A stretch of DNA of 64,000 nt from JAENVU01 sp963756815 (lineage in GTDB: Bacteria > Actinomycetota > Acidimicrobiia > IMCC26256 > JAENVU01): the NCBI GenBank assembly GCA_963756815.1, contig CAVWPR010000045.1:106998-170997 (forward strand), given 5' to 3'. Position numbers and translations under genes: made by a program. Under the pieces are notes generated by a model that was not told where the DNA came from, searched no databases, and saw only the letters and a program-made list of their open reading frames with translations. Numbering within the stretch: the first letter of the stretch is position 1; each line of letters begins with the position of its first letter. Of the stretch, positions 8,544 through 17,894 are shown in pieces.

Positions 8544-10385
8544 TCAGAACCGCGTTGCGCCGCCGACCCACTTCGCGATCTCGGGATCGGCGTCGCGGAA
8601 GCCGATCTCGATGAGCTCGTCGAAGGCCTTGAAGTCCATGAGCCCGACCGCGTCGGTGCGGGGCCGGAGGTAGAGGTCGCCCTGGTCGGCGGTGTCGCCC
8701 GCGCCGAGCTCGGTGAGGCGCATCAGGATGCGGGGGAGTCCGGCCAGGTTCCCGTAGCTGCGCGCCCGAAGCTGCGACCACACGTAGCCCCATCCGGAGA
8801 CGACACCGGTCTCGGACATCGACGCGGTGAGCGGCTCCCGGGCCGCGCCGACGTCGATGGCCACGACGCTGATGCCGGCGTGGTTGCGGCGCATCGGGCC
8901 GACCGGCAGGTTGTCGAGCAGACCGCCGTCGACGAGCACCTCGCCGGCGCCGTTCGGAACGGGCGGGAAGACGCCGGGCACGGCGAAGCTGGCTCGGATC
9001 GCCTTCCAGCCCGGACCGTCCCGATGGATCTCGACCCGACCGGTCGTGAGGTTGGTCGAGACGCAGAACGTCGGTCGCCAGGTGTCCTCGAGATCGAGGC
9101 CGTCCGCCCCGTCCCGGATCCGCTCGGTCACACGTGCGCCGGCGGCCAGGGAGAGCGCGGGCAGCGTGACGTCGATCGGCGACTTGCCCTCGACGACGGC
9201 GGCGCGCAGCAGCGCCGCGGTCCGGTCGCTGCCGTGACCACGCGCGACCGCGCCGGCGATGATCGAACCGATGCTCGTCCCGCCGGTGGCGTCGATGGGC
9301 ACACCGTGCGCCTCGAGCGCGCGGAGCACCCCGATGTGCGCGATGCCACGCGCGCCGCCGCCCCCGAAGACGACGCCGATCCCACGGTTGAGCACGAGTC
9401 GCGCGACGCGGGCCGCGTCGGCGGCGTCGCCGGCGCGCACGTGGTGGTTCTGGCGAACCGCGCGCGGTCCGAGCCAGGCCCGCGTGTTCCGGGGCGTCTC
9501 GGTCGCGGGATCGTGCACGAGGACGAGCTCGGTCCGTGACGGCCGGCCGGCGCGATCGAGGATGGCTTCGACGGGTCGGATCCTGGGCGCGGTGCGGGCT
9601 TCGGCGACCGCGAGGACGACGTCGGCGCGATCGAGGCAGGCGCGAGTCCACGCATCCGGCTCCGGGTGGGCGACGAAGACGACCGCGCCGAAGGTCGCCT
9701 CGAGCCGTTCGAACCACTGGACGCGCGCGAGGGAGGTGGGTTCGCGCCCGAGCTCGGCGCGCAGGTCGTCGCTGGTGACGACGCGGTGTGTGTCGACGAT
9801 GCGTCCGATGGCCGGCGCGAGCGCGCCGACGAACCCGTGCGCCGGCCCGCCGGCGTCGAGCGGGACCACCACGATGCTCCGGACCGGGCTCGTGACCTGA
9901 CGGCCCTGAGCGGTGGCGGCGAGCTTGCGCACGAGGACGCTCGTGATGGTGCGGAGGGCTTCGGGGTGGGCGGCGATGACGCGCTGGAAGCCCTCGTACG
10001 GCAGGAACAGCAGGTGGCACTCGCGCAGCGCGATGACGTTGGCGGAGCGCGGTGCGTCGTTGACGAGCGCCATCTCACCGGTGACGCCGCCGTAGCCCTC
10101 CTCGCGGAGGATCACGGCCTCGCCGTCGTCGCGGTCGAGCACCACCTGCAACCGACCGCCGGCGACGACGTAGAGGCCGTCGGCCGGATCTCCCTGACGG
10201 ATGACGACGTCGCCCGCCTGGGCGGTGCGGAGCCGCAGCTCGTCGCGCACGAGCGCGCGGACGTGGATCGGGAGGCTGCCGAAGACCTCGGACTCCCGCA
10301 GCAGCGCGTCGACCGCGTCGCGGTCGACGAGCGGATCGCCGCCGTCGCGCGCGTCAGCCCCGTGCGGATCCACCGTCGACCCCAC
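8544..10385 (-). CDS. Patatin-like phospholipase with N-terminal cyclic-nucleotide-binding domain
   Basis: A neuropathy-target-esterase-like protein of about 613 residues. Residues about 25-150 form a cNMP-binding domain (VIRQGDPADGLYVV, then GEMALVNDAPRSA). A linker region of about 150 residues resembles the nucleotide-handling middle part of bacterial NTE homologues. The patatin domain has GGGGARG (oxyanion hole, near residue 338), GTSIGS (catalytic Ser near 368) and VDGGLLDN (catalytic Asp near 483). It should hydrolyse lysophospholipids or other acyl esters at the membrane face. The GTG at 10385 is a choice; further GTG codons lie just downstream and the frame is open well upstream. It is divergent from the acyltransferase gene at 10485. 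Confidence 0.86.
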   Translation of the reverse strand: MGSTVDPHGADARDGGDPLVDRDAVDALLRESEVFGSLPIHVRALVRDELRLRTAQAGDVVIRQGDPADGLYVVAGGRLQVVLDRDDGEAVILREEGYGGVTGEMALVNDAPRSANVIALRECHLLFLPYEGFQRVIAAHPEALRTITSVLVRKLAATAQGRQVTSPVRSIVVVPLDAGGPAHGFVGALAPAIGRIVDTHRVVTSDDLRAELGREPTSLARVQWFERLEATFGAVVFVAHPEPDAWTRACLDRADVVLAVAEARTAPRIRPVEAILDRAGRPSRTELVLVHDPATETPRNTRAWLGPRAVRQNHHVRAGDAADAARVARLVLNRGIGVVFGGGGARGIAHIGVLRALEAHGVPIDATGGTSIGSIIAGAVARGHGSDRTAALLRAAVVEGKSPIDVTLPALSLAAGARVTERIRDGADGLDLEDTWRPTFCVSTNLTTGRVEIHRDGPGWKAIRASFAVPGVFPPVPNGAGEVLVDGGLLDNLPVGPMRRNHAGISVVAIDVGAAREPLTASMSETGVVSGWGYVWSQLRARSYGNLAGLPRILMRLTELGAGDTADQGDLYLRPRTDAVGLMDFKAFDELIEIGFRDADPEIAKWVGGATRF

Positions 10386-10418
10386 CCATTCGTCCCGTGT
10401 GCACCCCTCGAGCCCCGG

Positions 10419-10433
10419 GCCGTACTGTACGGC
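10419..10433. promoter_or_regulatory. Short palindrome between divergent lipid genes
   Basis: GCCGTAC and GTACGGC are separated by one base in the 99-bp gap between the patatin and acyltransferase genes. The position suits an operator acting on one or both. TACTGT inside it could serve as a -10 for the rightward gene. Nothing identifies a regulator. Confidence 0.35.
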
Positions 10434-10484
10434 AACCGCTCGCGAGCCGACAGCGGCGCCGGGGTGTGAGAGGGGCAGCGGACG

Positions 10485-11892
10485 ATGACGACGACGGCGG
10501 CGCCCAGGGCCACGCGTACGTACCGCGCGCTCAAGGGCGTCGCGTGGATCGTCATCTCCGTCTTCTACCGACGCGTCGACGTCACCGGCGACGGTGCCTG
10601 GCGGGCCCCGGGTCGACCGACGATCGTCGTCGCCAACCACACGAACGCGCTCGCGGACCCGGTGGTGATCCTGGCCGAGCTCCCGGGCCACCCCCGCTTC
10701 CTCGCCGCGGGCTCGTGGTGGAAGTTCGCACCGGCCCGCTGGCTGTTCCGGCTCGCGGGAGTCGTGCCGGTCTACCGGCAGCGCGACGGCGGAGGCGCGG
10801 GCGCCAACGTCGCAACGTTCGCCGCGTGCCATGAGGCGCTGGCGGAGGGCGCCACCCTCGCGGTGTTCCCCGAGGGGGAGCTCCACAACGAGCCGTCGAT
10901 CGCGCCGCTCAAGACCGGTGCGGCACGGATTGCGCTCGGCGCAGCGGCGGACGCGGGCGTGGCCGATGTCGTGGTGCTGCCGGTGGGCATCGTCTACGAG
11001 GATCGCGGGCGGTTCCGCTCGCAGGCGGCGGTGCAGGTGGGGTCGCCGATCCCGGTGGATCCCTGGGTCGACCGGTACCGGGAGGATCCACGTGGTGCGG
11101 CCCGGGCCCTCACCGAGGCGGTGGCACGCGGTCTGCGCGCGGTCACGGTGAACCACGAGTCCTGGGACGACCTCCGACTCGTCGATCGCGCCGCCGCGGT
11201 CGCCCTGGCCGACGACGACACGACGGAGCGTCGCTACGCGCGCCGCAACGAGCTGCGTCGCGGCCTGGGCGCGGCACTGGCGCGCACCGGTGGACGCGCC
11301 GATCCGGCCTGGGCCGACCTGGCGGCACGGGTCGCCACCCACCAGCACGAGCTCGACGACCTCGGCCTCGATCCCGCACGCGCGTTGCCGACGACCGCAC
11401 GCCTCCGTCGCGAGCGGACGCGCGCTGCGGTCGGTCCTGACCGCGGTCGCTCCGGGCGCCGCGATCGGCGCAGTGGCCAACGCGCCGGTGGCGGTCGCGC
11501 TCAAGGGGGTGAAGGCGGCGGTGAAGGACCCGGCGTGGCAGGCGACGTCGAAGGGTGTGGCCGGACTCTTCCTGTGCCCGATGGTGTGGGGAACCGAGGC
11601 CTTCCTCGTGCGCCGGCACGGGCGGCGGGCCGTGCTCGGCGTCGCGGTGGCGGCGCCCCTCGGCGGCCTGGCCTGGATCGCGTGGCGCGAGGCGCGCGTC
11701 CGCTGGCGTCAGGTGCGGGCCGAGGAAGTGCTGCTCGCGAGGCGCGCCGACGCGGTGCGGGCGGCGGCGGCGACCCGGGCCGGCGTGCGCGCGACCGTCG
11801 ACGAGCTCATCGCGGACGCCGTGAGCGCCGCGGCCGCAACGGCACCGGACACCGGTGCAGCCGCTCAGTCGGTGAGCTCGCCCACGACGTAG
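10485..11892 (+). CDS. PlsC-like 1-acyl-sn-glycerol-3-phosphate acyltransferase (frameshifted)
   Basis: An acyltransferase of the GPAT/LPAAT superfamily that would acylate a glycerolipid at the membrane. VVANHTNALADPVV gives the catalytic His/Asp block near residue 50, and AVFPEGELHNEP the substrate-binding block near residue 130. After about residue 305 (near 11415) the frame changes by one base. The second half continues from about 11420 to 11892 with hydrophobic stretches (GAAIGAVANAPVAVALKG and AVLGVAVAAPLGGLAWI), giving a total near 468 residues. The 3' end overlaps the convergent serC by 28 bp. It probably cooperates with the divergent patatin in phospholipid turnover. Confidence 0.82.
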
Positions 11893-13001
11893 TCGATGGC
11901 GCGGGTCAGGATCGCGACGTCGTCGGGCTCGACCGCCGGGAACATCGCGACGCGCAGCTGATTGCGTCCGAGCTTGCGATAGGGCTCGGTGTCCACGATG
12001 CCGTTGGCGCGCAACGCCGCCGCGATCGCCGCGGCATCGACGCCGTCGACGAAGTCGACCGTCCCCACCACGTGGCTGCGCTCGTCGGGCTTGGCCACGT
12101 ACGGCGTGGCGACCGCGCTGGCCTCCGCCCACCCGTAGAGCGTCTCCGCGCTGCGGTCGCACCGGCTCGCGGCCCACTCGAGCCCGCCCTGACCGAGCAT
12201 CCAGTCGACCTGGTCGGCGAGGAGGAACAGCGTCGCGAGCGCGGGGGTGTTGTAGGTCTGATCGAGGCGCGACTGCTCGAGCGCGATGCCGAGGTCGAGG
12301 CTGGCGGGAGTCCAGCGGTCGGACGCCGCGATGCGCTCGATGCGCGCCACTGCGGCCGGCGAGACCGCGGCCAGCCACAGGCCGCCGTCGCTCCCGAAGC
12401 TCTTCTGCGGCGCGAAGTAGTACACGTCGACCTGTGTCGGGTCGAACCGCAGACCGCCGGCGCCCGAGGTCGCGTCGACGAGCACGAGCTGGTCGGTGCC
12501 GGCGCCGTCGGGTCGGGTGACCGGCAACATCACACCGGTCGACGTCTCGTTGTGGGGCCAGCAGTACGCGTCGACCGCGCCGCTCGCTCGCGGGCTCGGA
12601 TGGGTGCCGGGCGGACTCTCGATCACCTCCGGATCGTCGAGGAACGGCGCCGCGCTCGTCGCCGCGGCGAACTTGGAGGAGAACTCGCCGCACACGAGGT
12701 GCTGGGTGCGCGCATCGACCAGCCCGAACGTCGCGGCGTCCCAGAAGGTGGTGGTACCGCCGTTGCCGAGGAGGATCTCGTAGCCGTCGGGGAGCGAGAA
12801 GAGCTCGGCGAGGCCGGCGCGGGCTCGACCCACCACCGACTTGACCGTGGCCTGGCGGTGGCTGGTGCCCAGGTAGTCCCCGGCCCGGCCCGCGAGCGCC
12901 GCGACCGCCGCGACCCGGACCTTCGAGGGGCCCGATCCGAACCGCCCGTCGGACGGCAGGAGCTCGGGCGGCAGGACGATGCGCTTCGGGTCGGCGGCCA
13001 T
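11865..13001 (-). CDS. serC: Phosphoserine transaminase
   Basis: A PLP-dependent enzyme of 378 residues that converts 3-phosphohydroxypyruvate and glutamate to phosphoserine, the second step of serine synthesis. The order of blocks FGSGPSKVR, LGTSHRQATVK, LLGNGGTTTFWD, DATSGAGGLRFD and FAPQKSFGSDGG (PLP lysine) matches the actinobacterial SerC subtype. The ATG at 13001 has GGAGG directly before it and a TAGGCT hexamer ending six bases upstream (13008-13013), so the message may be leaderless. It is convergent with the acyltransferase gene and lies 9 bp after the cytochrome b gene. Confidence 0.94.
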   Translation of the reverse strand: MAADPKRIVLPPELLPSDGRFGSGPSKVRVAAVAALAGRAGDYLGTSHRQATVKSVVGRARAGLAELFSLPDGYEILLGNGGTTTFWDAATFGLVDARTQHLVCGEFSSKFAAATSAAPFLDDPEVIESPPGTHPSPRASGAVDAYCWPHNETSTGVMLPVTRPDGAGTDQLVLVDATSGAGGLRFDPTQVDVYYFAPQKSFGSDGGLWLAAVSPAAVARIERIAASDRWTPASLDLGIALEQSRLDQTYNTPALATLFLLADQVDWMLGQGGLEWAASRCDRSAETLYGWAEASAVATPYVAKPDERSHVVGTVDFVDGVDAAAIAAALRANGIVDTEPYRKLGRNQLRVAMFPAVEPDDVAILTRAIDYVVGELTD

Positions 13002-13010
13002 CCTCCGAGC

Positions 13011-13697
13011 CTAGGCGTCGACCGGTACGGATCCTCCGGGCGAAACCGGCCCCGCGTCGCCCTCGGCCACGTCCGTCTCCGCGAACCACGCGGGTCGGTG
13101 CGCGCGTGCCCAGGTGCTGCTCACGGTGCCGCCGACCATTCCGGCGAGCGCCTCGCGGTCGCGCAGCGCCATGACGACGTGGCCGAACACGCTGATGCCG
13201 ACGAACAACGCGAACCAGCCGTGCACGAAGTCGGCGCCCGTGCGCAGGTCGGTGGAGAAGGGTTGGTTCCACTTCATGATCGAGCCCGTGGCCGCGAGGA
13301 CCACGGCGGCGGCGCCGATGAACGTGGCGTTGAGCTTCTGACCCGGGTTGAACTTGCCGAGCCGGACCTTGCGATCGCCGCCGAAGGTGCGCAGCCAGCG
13401 CACGTCGTCGCGTGACCAGCGGTTGAACCGTCCGAGGTCGCGCCGCAACGCGCGACCCCAGCGACCGACGATCGCGACCAGGAACGCGACGAGGATGCCC
13501 AGCCCTGCGATCACGTGGATGTTGCGGGCGAGTCCGCGGTCGGAGATGAGCGACTGGCCGACGCCGAAGCGGAACATCGCGCCGGTCGCGATGCAGACGA
13601 ACCACAGCGCGGCGTTGACCCAATGGGTGATCCGCTCGGCACGACTGAAGCGCGGGACGCGGCCGACCGTGGCCGCGGCGGGGTCAGGTCTGCTCAT
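13011..13697 (-). CDS. Cytochrome b561/formate dehydrogenase gamma-type membrane subunit
   Basis: A 228-residue membrane protein with about four transmembrane helices. ERITHWVNAALWFVCIATG, NIHVIAGLGILVAF and FVHGWFALFVGISVFGHVVM carry the histidines expected to bind two b hemes. Its start lies inside the end of the upstream molybdoenzyme gene (14-bp overlap), so it is almost certainly the quinone-linked electron-transfer partner of that enzyme. Confidence 0.87.
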   Translation of the reverse strand: MSRPDPAAATVGRVPRFSRAERITHWVNAALWFVCIATGAMFRFGVGQSLISDRGLARNIHVIAGLGILVAFLVAIVGRWGRALRRDLGRFNRWSRDDVRWLRTFGGDRKVRLGKFNPGQKLNATFIGAAAVVLAATGSIMKWNQPFSTDLRTGADFVHGWFALFVGISVFGHVVMALRDREALAGMVGGTVSSTWARAHRPAWFAETDVAEGDAGPVSPGGSVPVDA

Positions 13698-14382
13698 CGT
13701 TGCGTCCGTTGGAGTCGCCGACCCAAGCGTCGACGTCGTAGCCGCGCTCCTCCCAGTAGCCCGGGACGACCTTTCTGGTGACCTCGATGCCGTCGAGCCA
13801 CTTCGCCGACTTGTAGCCGTACATCGGAGCGACGTACAGGCGCACCGGACCGCCGTGGTCGCTGCCGATCGGGCTGCCGTCGAGCTCGTAGGCGACGATC
13901 ACGTCCGGACGGCGGGCCTGGTCCAGCGTGAGGCTCTCCGTGTACTCACCGTCGAAGCAGGTGAAGCGCAGCGCCGTGCCCTCGGCCTGCACGCCGGCGC
14001 GGTCCAGCAGGTCGGCGAGGCGCACGCCCTGCCACTTCACCCCGGCGACGCGCCACCCGGTGACGCACTGGAAGTCGCGGTCGAGCCGCGTGGGCGGCAG
14101 GGCGCGGAGCTCGTCGTAGGTCATGGTGAAGGGCCGGTCCACGAGGCCACCGACCCGGAGCGTGTACGCCGCGTGGGACCGGCTCGGGTAGTCGCCCGTG
14201 ACGGTGTAGTAGCGCCAGCCGCCACCGCCGGGCAGGACGGACGCCAGGCCGGTCGGGTCGTTCTTCGCCAGCTCCTGGTACCACTCGGACAGCCTCGATC
14301 CCGTGGCGACCCCGACGGCACCCAGGCCGAGCAGGCCGAGGAACACGCGCCGCCCGACCGGGCGGCCGGCATCCGAGCTCAT
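13684..14382 (-). CDS. Tat-exported molybdopterin-dependent oxidoreductase (sulfite oxidase family)
   Basis: A 232-residue protein of the sulfite oxidase/MsrP fold. The N-terminus holds a twin-arginine signal (GRRVFLGLLGLGAVG), so it is folded with its cofactor and exported. RDFQCVTGWRVAGVKWQGV carries the cysteine that binds molybdenum, and MYGYKSAKWLDGIEV is the typical C-terminal block. The ATG at 14382 has a TACCCT hexamer seven bases upstream (14390-14395), predicting a leaderless transcript. With the overlapping cytochrome b gene it forms a two-subunit redox unit. Candidates include oxidised-methionine repair in exported proteins; the substrate is not determined. Confidence 0.88.
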   Translation of the reverse strand: MSSDAGRPVGRRVFLGLLGLGAVGVATGSRLSEWYQELAKNDPTGLASVLPGGGGWRYYTVTGDYPSRSHAAYTLRVGGLVDRPFTMTYDELRALPPTRLDRDFQCVTGWRVAGVKWQGVRLADLLDRAGVQAEGTALRFTCFDGEYTESLTLDQARRPDVIVAYELDGSPIGSDHGGPVRLYVAPMYGYKSAKWLDGIEVTRKVVPGYWEERGYDVDAWVGDSNGRNDEQT

Positions 14383-14444
14383 CGGGCCCAGGGTAGGACC
14401 CCGATCGGCGGACCGAACCGCGACACTTCTCACGATTCGGTGAA

Positions 14445-14460
14445 CTCGCCGATCGGCGAG
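14445..14460. terminator. Perfect palindrome downstream of WS/DGAT gene
   Basis: CTCGCCGATCGGCGAG is a 16-bp perfect palindrome, 15 bp beyond the stop of the leftward acyltransferase gene. It can form a stable RNA hairpin, but no T-tract follows, so termination is only a guess; an operator is the alternative. Confidence 0.4.
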
Positions 14461-14475
14461 GGCCGAACCGCGGGC

Positions 14476-15883
14476 TCAGGGGGCGCCGACGGCGACGACG
14501 TCGGCGAACGCCTCCTCGAGGCAGTGCATGAACACCTCGCGGTCGGGGACCGCAACCGCGTCGACGTTCACGCCGATGCAGCACGAGCCGCAGTGGCTGA
14601 GGAGCGTGATGTTGGCCGCCGCGCCCGAGAGCGGCCCGAACGCGTACATGCGCTCGAGCTCGGCGCCGCCGGAGTAGATCGGGAACGGCGCGCCGGGCAC
14701 GTTCGACGTGACGAAGTCGGCGCCCTTGAGCATCGCCCCGAAGACCGCGGTGGTCACCGTGGTCGGCAGCTGGTTGAGGATTCCCGCGAGCGCGTCGGTG
14801 AGCGCCACCGCCGGCTCCTCGCGGATGCTGCGCGCCAGCGCGCCCAGGGCGACGATGCGCTCGGCGGGGTCCTTGATGGTGAGCGGCACGAGGAAGCGCG
14901 CGGGCGTGAAGTGGTTGCCCCCGAGTGCGGCGGACGCGTCCCGGACGTTGATCGGCATGACCATCCGGAGGTCGTCGACCTGCTCGCCGTGGAACTCGTG
15001 GTAGCGCGCGAGTCCGCCGACGACGCCGGCCACGAACGCGTCGTTCAGCGAGCTGCCCACCGCCTTGCCCGCGCGCTTGAGGTCGTCGAGGGGCACATCG
15101 AGCGTGCCGAGCGACCGGGCCAGCGTGCGCGGCCGCATGATGTGCGAGTGCGGCGTCGTCGCCGGCGCCAGGTAGCGGGCGACCGAGCTGCCGACCTCGG
15201 CCGCGTGCGCGATCGACTCGCGCGGGTGCCGCGCGAGCGCCTCCGCGCCCTGCAGCGCGTCGGTGACCACGCGGCGCGCCATGCCGAATGCGCGCCGCTG
15301 CCGGTGACCGAGCGACTTCAGGACGAGGTCGGCGGCGGTGAAGGTCCGGATCAGCTCGACGCCGTCGAGCGGGCCCGGCTCGGCCGGCTCACGCTCGAAG
15401 TCGAAGAGCATGAGCAGCAGCTTCATGCCACCGACCCCGTCGGTCATCGAGTGGTGGACCTTCATGACCATGGCGGCGCGGCCGTCCTCGAGCCCGTCCA
15501 CGAGGGTGTACTCCCACAACGGCCGCGAGCGGTCGAAGCCCGCCATCGCCGCGGTGCGGGCGAGGTCGAGCACCGCGTCGTCGGTCGGCTCGCAGGCCCG
15601 GACGCGACGCAGGTGGTACATGAGGTCGAAGTTCTCGTCGCCCGACCAGTGGGGTGGACCCATGCGCAGCAGCGGCGTCGCGACGCGCTGACGCATCCGG
15701 GGGATGAGCCACGAGCCCCGCTCGATGCGCGAGACGAGCGTGGGCCAGTCGGGCGCCCGGTCGAAGAACAGCACCGTGACGATGGTCGACCGCAGGAGCG
15801 GGTCCTTCTCGATGTTCCACATCGAGCGCGTCGGAGTCGCTCATGTGCGTCTCGAAGCGCTCGACGTCCTGCGGTCCGGGCAT
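14476..15883 (-). CDS. Wax ester synthase/diacylglycerol acyltransferase (WS/DGAT), frameshifted near start
   Basis: This enzyme family makes triacylglycerol or wax esters from acyl-CoA and is typical of lipid-storing actinobacteria. The catalytic HHSMTDGVGG is near residue 148, WNIEKDPLLRSTI near the N-terminus, and late blocks such as NVPGAPFPIYSGG and CIGVNVDAVAVPD fit the family. The long frame begins only at 15822. The expected first residues (MPGPQDVERFE, then MSDSDA) are in another frame that starts at the ATG at 15883 behind AGGAG. The two frames meet near 15826, so a single base error is likely. Total length is about 469 residues. Confidence 0.87.
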
Positions 15884-16005
15884 GCGGTTCTCCTGCGATG
15901 TGGAGCCGTGATGCTACGAGATCGGTTCGCCGTCGCTCGCGGCACGCGCGACGGGCGCGGGCACCCCTCTCGGCCTCGCCGCGCGCGTCGACGGCGTGGT
16001 GGGGG

Positions 16006-16037
16006 TTGACCGGATAAACTCGGATAGCTAATATCCG
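16006..16037 (+). promoter_or_regulatory. Rrf2 promoter with overlapping operator
   Basis: TTGACC (-35, 16006-16011) and TAATAT (-10, 16029-16034) are 17 bp apart, which is close to consensus. CGGATA (16021-16026) and TATCCG (16032-16037) form an inverted repeat over the -10, and another CGGATA lies at 16011-16016. The GTG of the Rrf2 gene is seven bases after the -10, so transcription probably starts at the start codon. Autorepression by the Rrf2 protein is the natural reading. Confidence 0.7.
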
Positions 16038-16041
16038 GATT

Positions 16042-16530
16042 GTGAAGCTCTCGGATGGGGTCGAGTGGGGCGTCCACGTCACGACGCTGCTGGCCGTGCT
16101 GCCACCGGAGCGGGCGCTGCCGGCGGCCAAGCTCGCCGAGTACCACGGAGTCCCGGCGGCGTACCTGGCCAAGCACCTCCAGGCGCTGAGCCGCGGCGGC
16201 ATCCTGGAGTCGGTCCAGGGGCCACGCGGTGGCTACCGCCTGGCCCGGCCGGCGTCGGCGATCACCGTGCTCGACGTGGTGGAGGCGATCGACGGTTCCG
16301 AGCCCGCGTTCCGCTGCACCGAGATCCGTCGCCGCGGGCCGACCGCGCAACCGGCGTCGGCGTACCGACTCGCGTGCGGCATCCATCGCGCGATGGACGC
16401 GGCGGACGCAGCGTGGCGGGACTCGTTGCGCGGCGTGACGGTCGCGGCGCTGGTCGACGGCGTCATGAAGGAGGCGTCACCGACGGCACTCGCCGCCGGG
16501 GCGGCCTGGATCCAGGAGGCAATCGCATGA
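16042..16530 (+). CDS. Rrf2 family transcriptional regulator
   Basis: A winged-helix regulator of 162 residues. The recognition region (LAEYHGVPAAYLAKHLQALSRGGIL) and the wing (VQGPRGGYRLARP) are well conserved. Only two cysteines are present (Cys92 in FRCTE and Cys112 in LACGI), whereas Fe-S members such as IscR and NsrR use three. It may therefore sense another signal or use a different cluster ligand. It is first in an operon with an NAD-dependent epimerase (ATGA overlap) and a small membrane protein, which are its likely targets. Confidence 0.88.
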   Translation: MKLSDGVEWGVHVTTLLAVLPPERALPAAKLAEYHGVPAAYLAKHLQALSRGGILESVQGPRGGYRLARPASAITVLDVVEAIDGSEPAFRCTEIRRRGPTAQPASAYRLACGIHRAMDAADAAWRDSLRGVTVAALVDGVMKEASPTALAAGAAWIQEAIA

Positions 16531-17453
16531 AGGTGTTCCTCACGGGCGCGACCGGCGTCGCCGGTCGGGCGACGGTCCCTGCTCTGCTCGCCGCCGGGCA
16601 CGACGTCCGCGCCGTCAGCCGGCGGCCGGAGGCGTCGGCCGCGCTCGAGGCGGCCGGAGCTGAGGCCGTGACCGTCGATCTCTTCGACGCCGACGCAGTG
16701 GCCGACGCGGTGGTGGGCAGCGAGGCTGTCGTCCACCTCGCCACCAACGTGCCGGAGATGAGCAAGGCGGCGCGGCCCAAGGGGTGGGACACGCACAACC
16801 GGCTCCGGGTGGACGCCACGCGGCATCTCGTCGCGGCGGCGCGCGCCACCGGCGCGGCACGCTTCGTGAAGGAATCGATCACGTTCGTCTACGCGGACGG
16901 TGGTGACCGGTGGCTCGACGAGGACGCGCCGCTGCTCGGCGACCTCGGGCAGCTGGCCCCGACGGTGGAGGGTGAGCGCCTCGCGCTCGAGTTCGCCGCC
17001 GACGGTGGGATCGCGACCGTGCTGCGCTTCGGGCTGTTCTACGGCGGTGCCGGCAACCGTGGGACGGCAGAGAGCCTCCGCCTCGCGCGGTGGCGACGCT
17101 CCCTGATCGCCGGCGACGCCGGCAACTACATGTCGTCCATCCACGGCGACGACGTCGCGACCGCGGTCGTCGCCGCGCTCTCGGTGCCGACCGGCGTCTA
17201 CAACGTCACCGACGACGAGCCGCTGACCCGCGCCGAGTACCTCGCGGCGTTCGGCGCCGCGTTCGGGGTCAAGCCACCGAAGCCGACGCCGGCGCGACTC
17301 GTGAAGCTGATGGGCGGTGCCGGCGCCGAGGGTCTGCTGGCGTCACAACGGGTCAGCAACCGGAGGTTCCGTGACGCGAGCGGGTGGGCGCCCGCCTACC
17401 GGGACGCCCGGGTCGGCTGGGCCGCGGTGGCCGCACGCGGCGAGGAGGGCTGA
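16527..17453 (+). CDS. NAD(P)-dependent epimerase/dehydratase (atypical SDR)
   Basis: A 308-residue extended SDR. VFLTGATGVAGRATVPALL is the nucleotide-binding loop. The region where YxxxK is expected has no clear catalytic Tyr (FVKESITFVYADGG and then VEGERLALEF), so it may bind rather than turn over substrate, as NmrA-like redox sensors do. It is translationally coupled to the Rrf2 gene (ATGA). Role unknown, probably redox- or stress-related. Confidence 0.82.
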   Translation: MKVFLTGATGVAGRATVPALLAAGHDVRAVSRRPEASAALEAAGAEAVTVDLFDADAVADAVVGSEAVVHLATNVPEMSKAARPKGWDTHNRLRVDATRHLVAAARATGAARFVKESITFVYADGGDRWLDEDAPLLGDLGQLAPTVEGERLALEFAADGGIATVLRFGLFYGGAGNRGTAESLRLARWRRSLIAGDAGNYMSSIHGDDVATAVVAALSVPTGVYNVTDDEPLTRAEYLAAFGAAFGVKPPKPTPARLVKLMGGAGAEGLLASQRVSNRRFRDASGWAPAYRDARVGWAAVAARGEEG

Positions 17454-17456
17454 GTC

Positions 17457-17894
17457 GTGGCGACGCTCTGGACTCGGATCGGACTCGCGTACGTGGCCGC
17501 CGGGTACGCGTTGGTGGGCTTCTGGGCCGCGTTCGCGCCCCGGTCCTTCTACACGGACTTCCCCGGCGCCGGTCGCCACTGGATCTCGCCCGACGGGCCC
17601 TACAACCAGCACCTCGTGCGCGACGTCGGCGAGTTGAACCTCGCGCTGCTCGTCGTGGTGGTGGCGGCGCTCGTGACGCTGTCGCTCCCGCTCGTGCGCG
17701 CCGCGCTCGTCGCGACCCTCGTGAACGGTGTGCTGCACGTCGTGTACCACGTCGGCCACGTCGGCATGTTCTCGTCGGGCGACCAGGTCGCGATCATCGG
17801 GAGCCTGGTGCTGGCGCCGGTCGTGGCGATCGTGCTGCTGGTCACCTTCCGCGGCGTGCCGGCGGCGTCGGTGCCGCTCGAGCGCGTGTCCTAG
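17457..17894 (+). CDS. Small integral membrane protein
   Basis: A 145-residue protein with about four predicted transmembrane helices (LAYVAAGYALVGFWAAFA, LLVVVVAALVTLSLPLV, LVATLVNGVLHVVYHV and IIGSLVLAPVVAIVLLV). A charged loop with DGPYNQHLVRDVGELN lies between the first two. It is third in the Rrf2 operon, 3 bp after the epimerase. The family is not recognised with certainty; DUF4345-like proteins have similar topology. The stop codon overlaps the stop of the convergent bL37-like gene. Confidence 0.75.
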   Translation: MATLWTRIGLAYVAAGYALVGFWAAFAPRSFYTDFPGAGRHWISPDGPYNQHLVRDVGELNLALLVVVVAALVTLSLPLVRAALVATLVNGVLHVVYHVGHVGMFSSGDQVAIIGSLVLAPVVAIVLLVTFRGVPAASVPLERVS

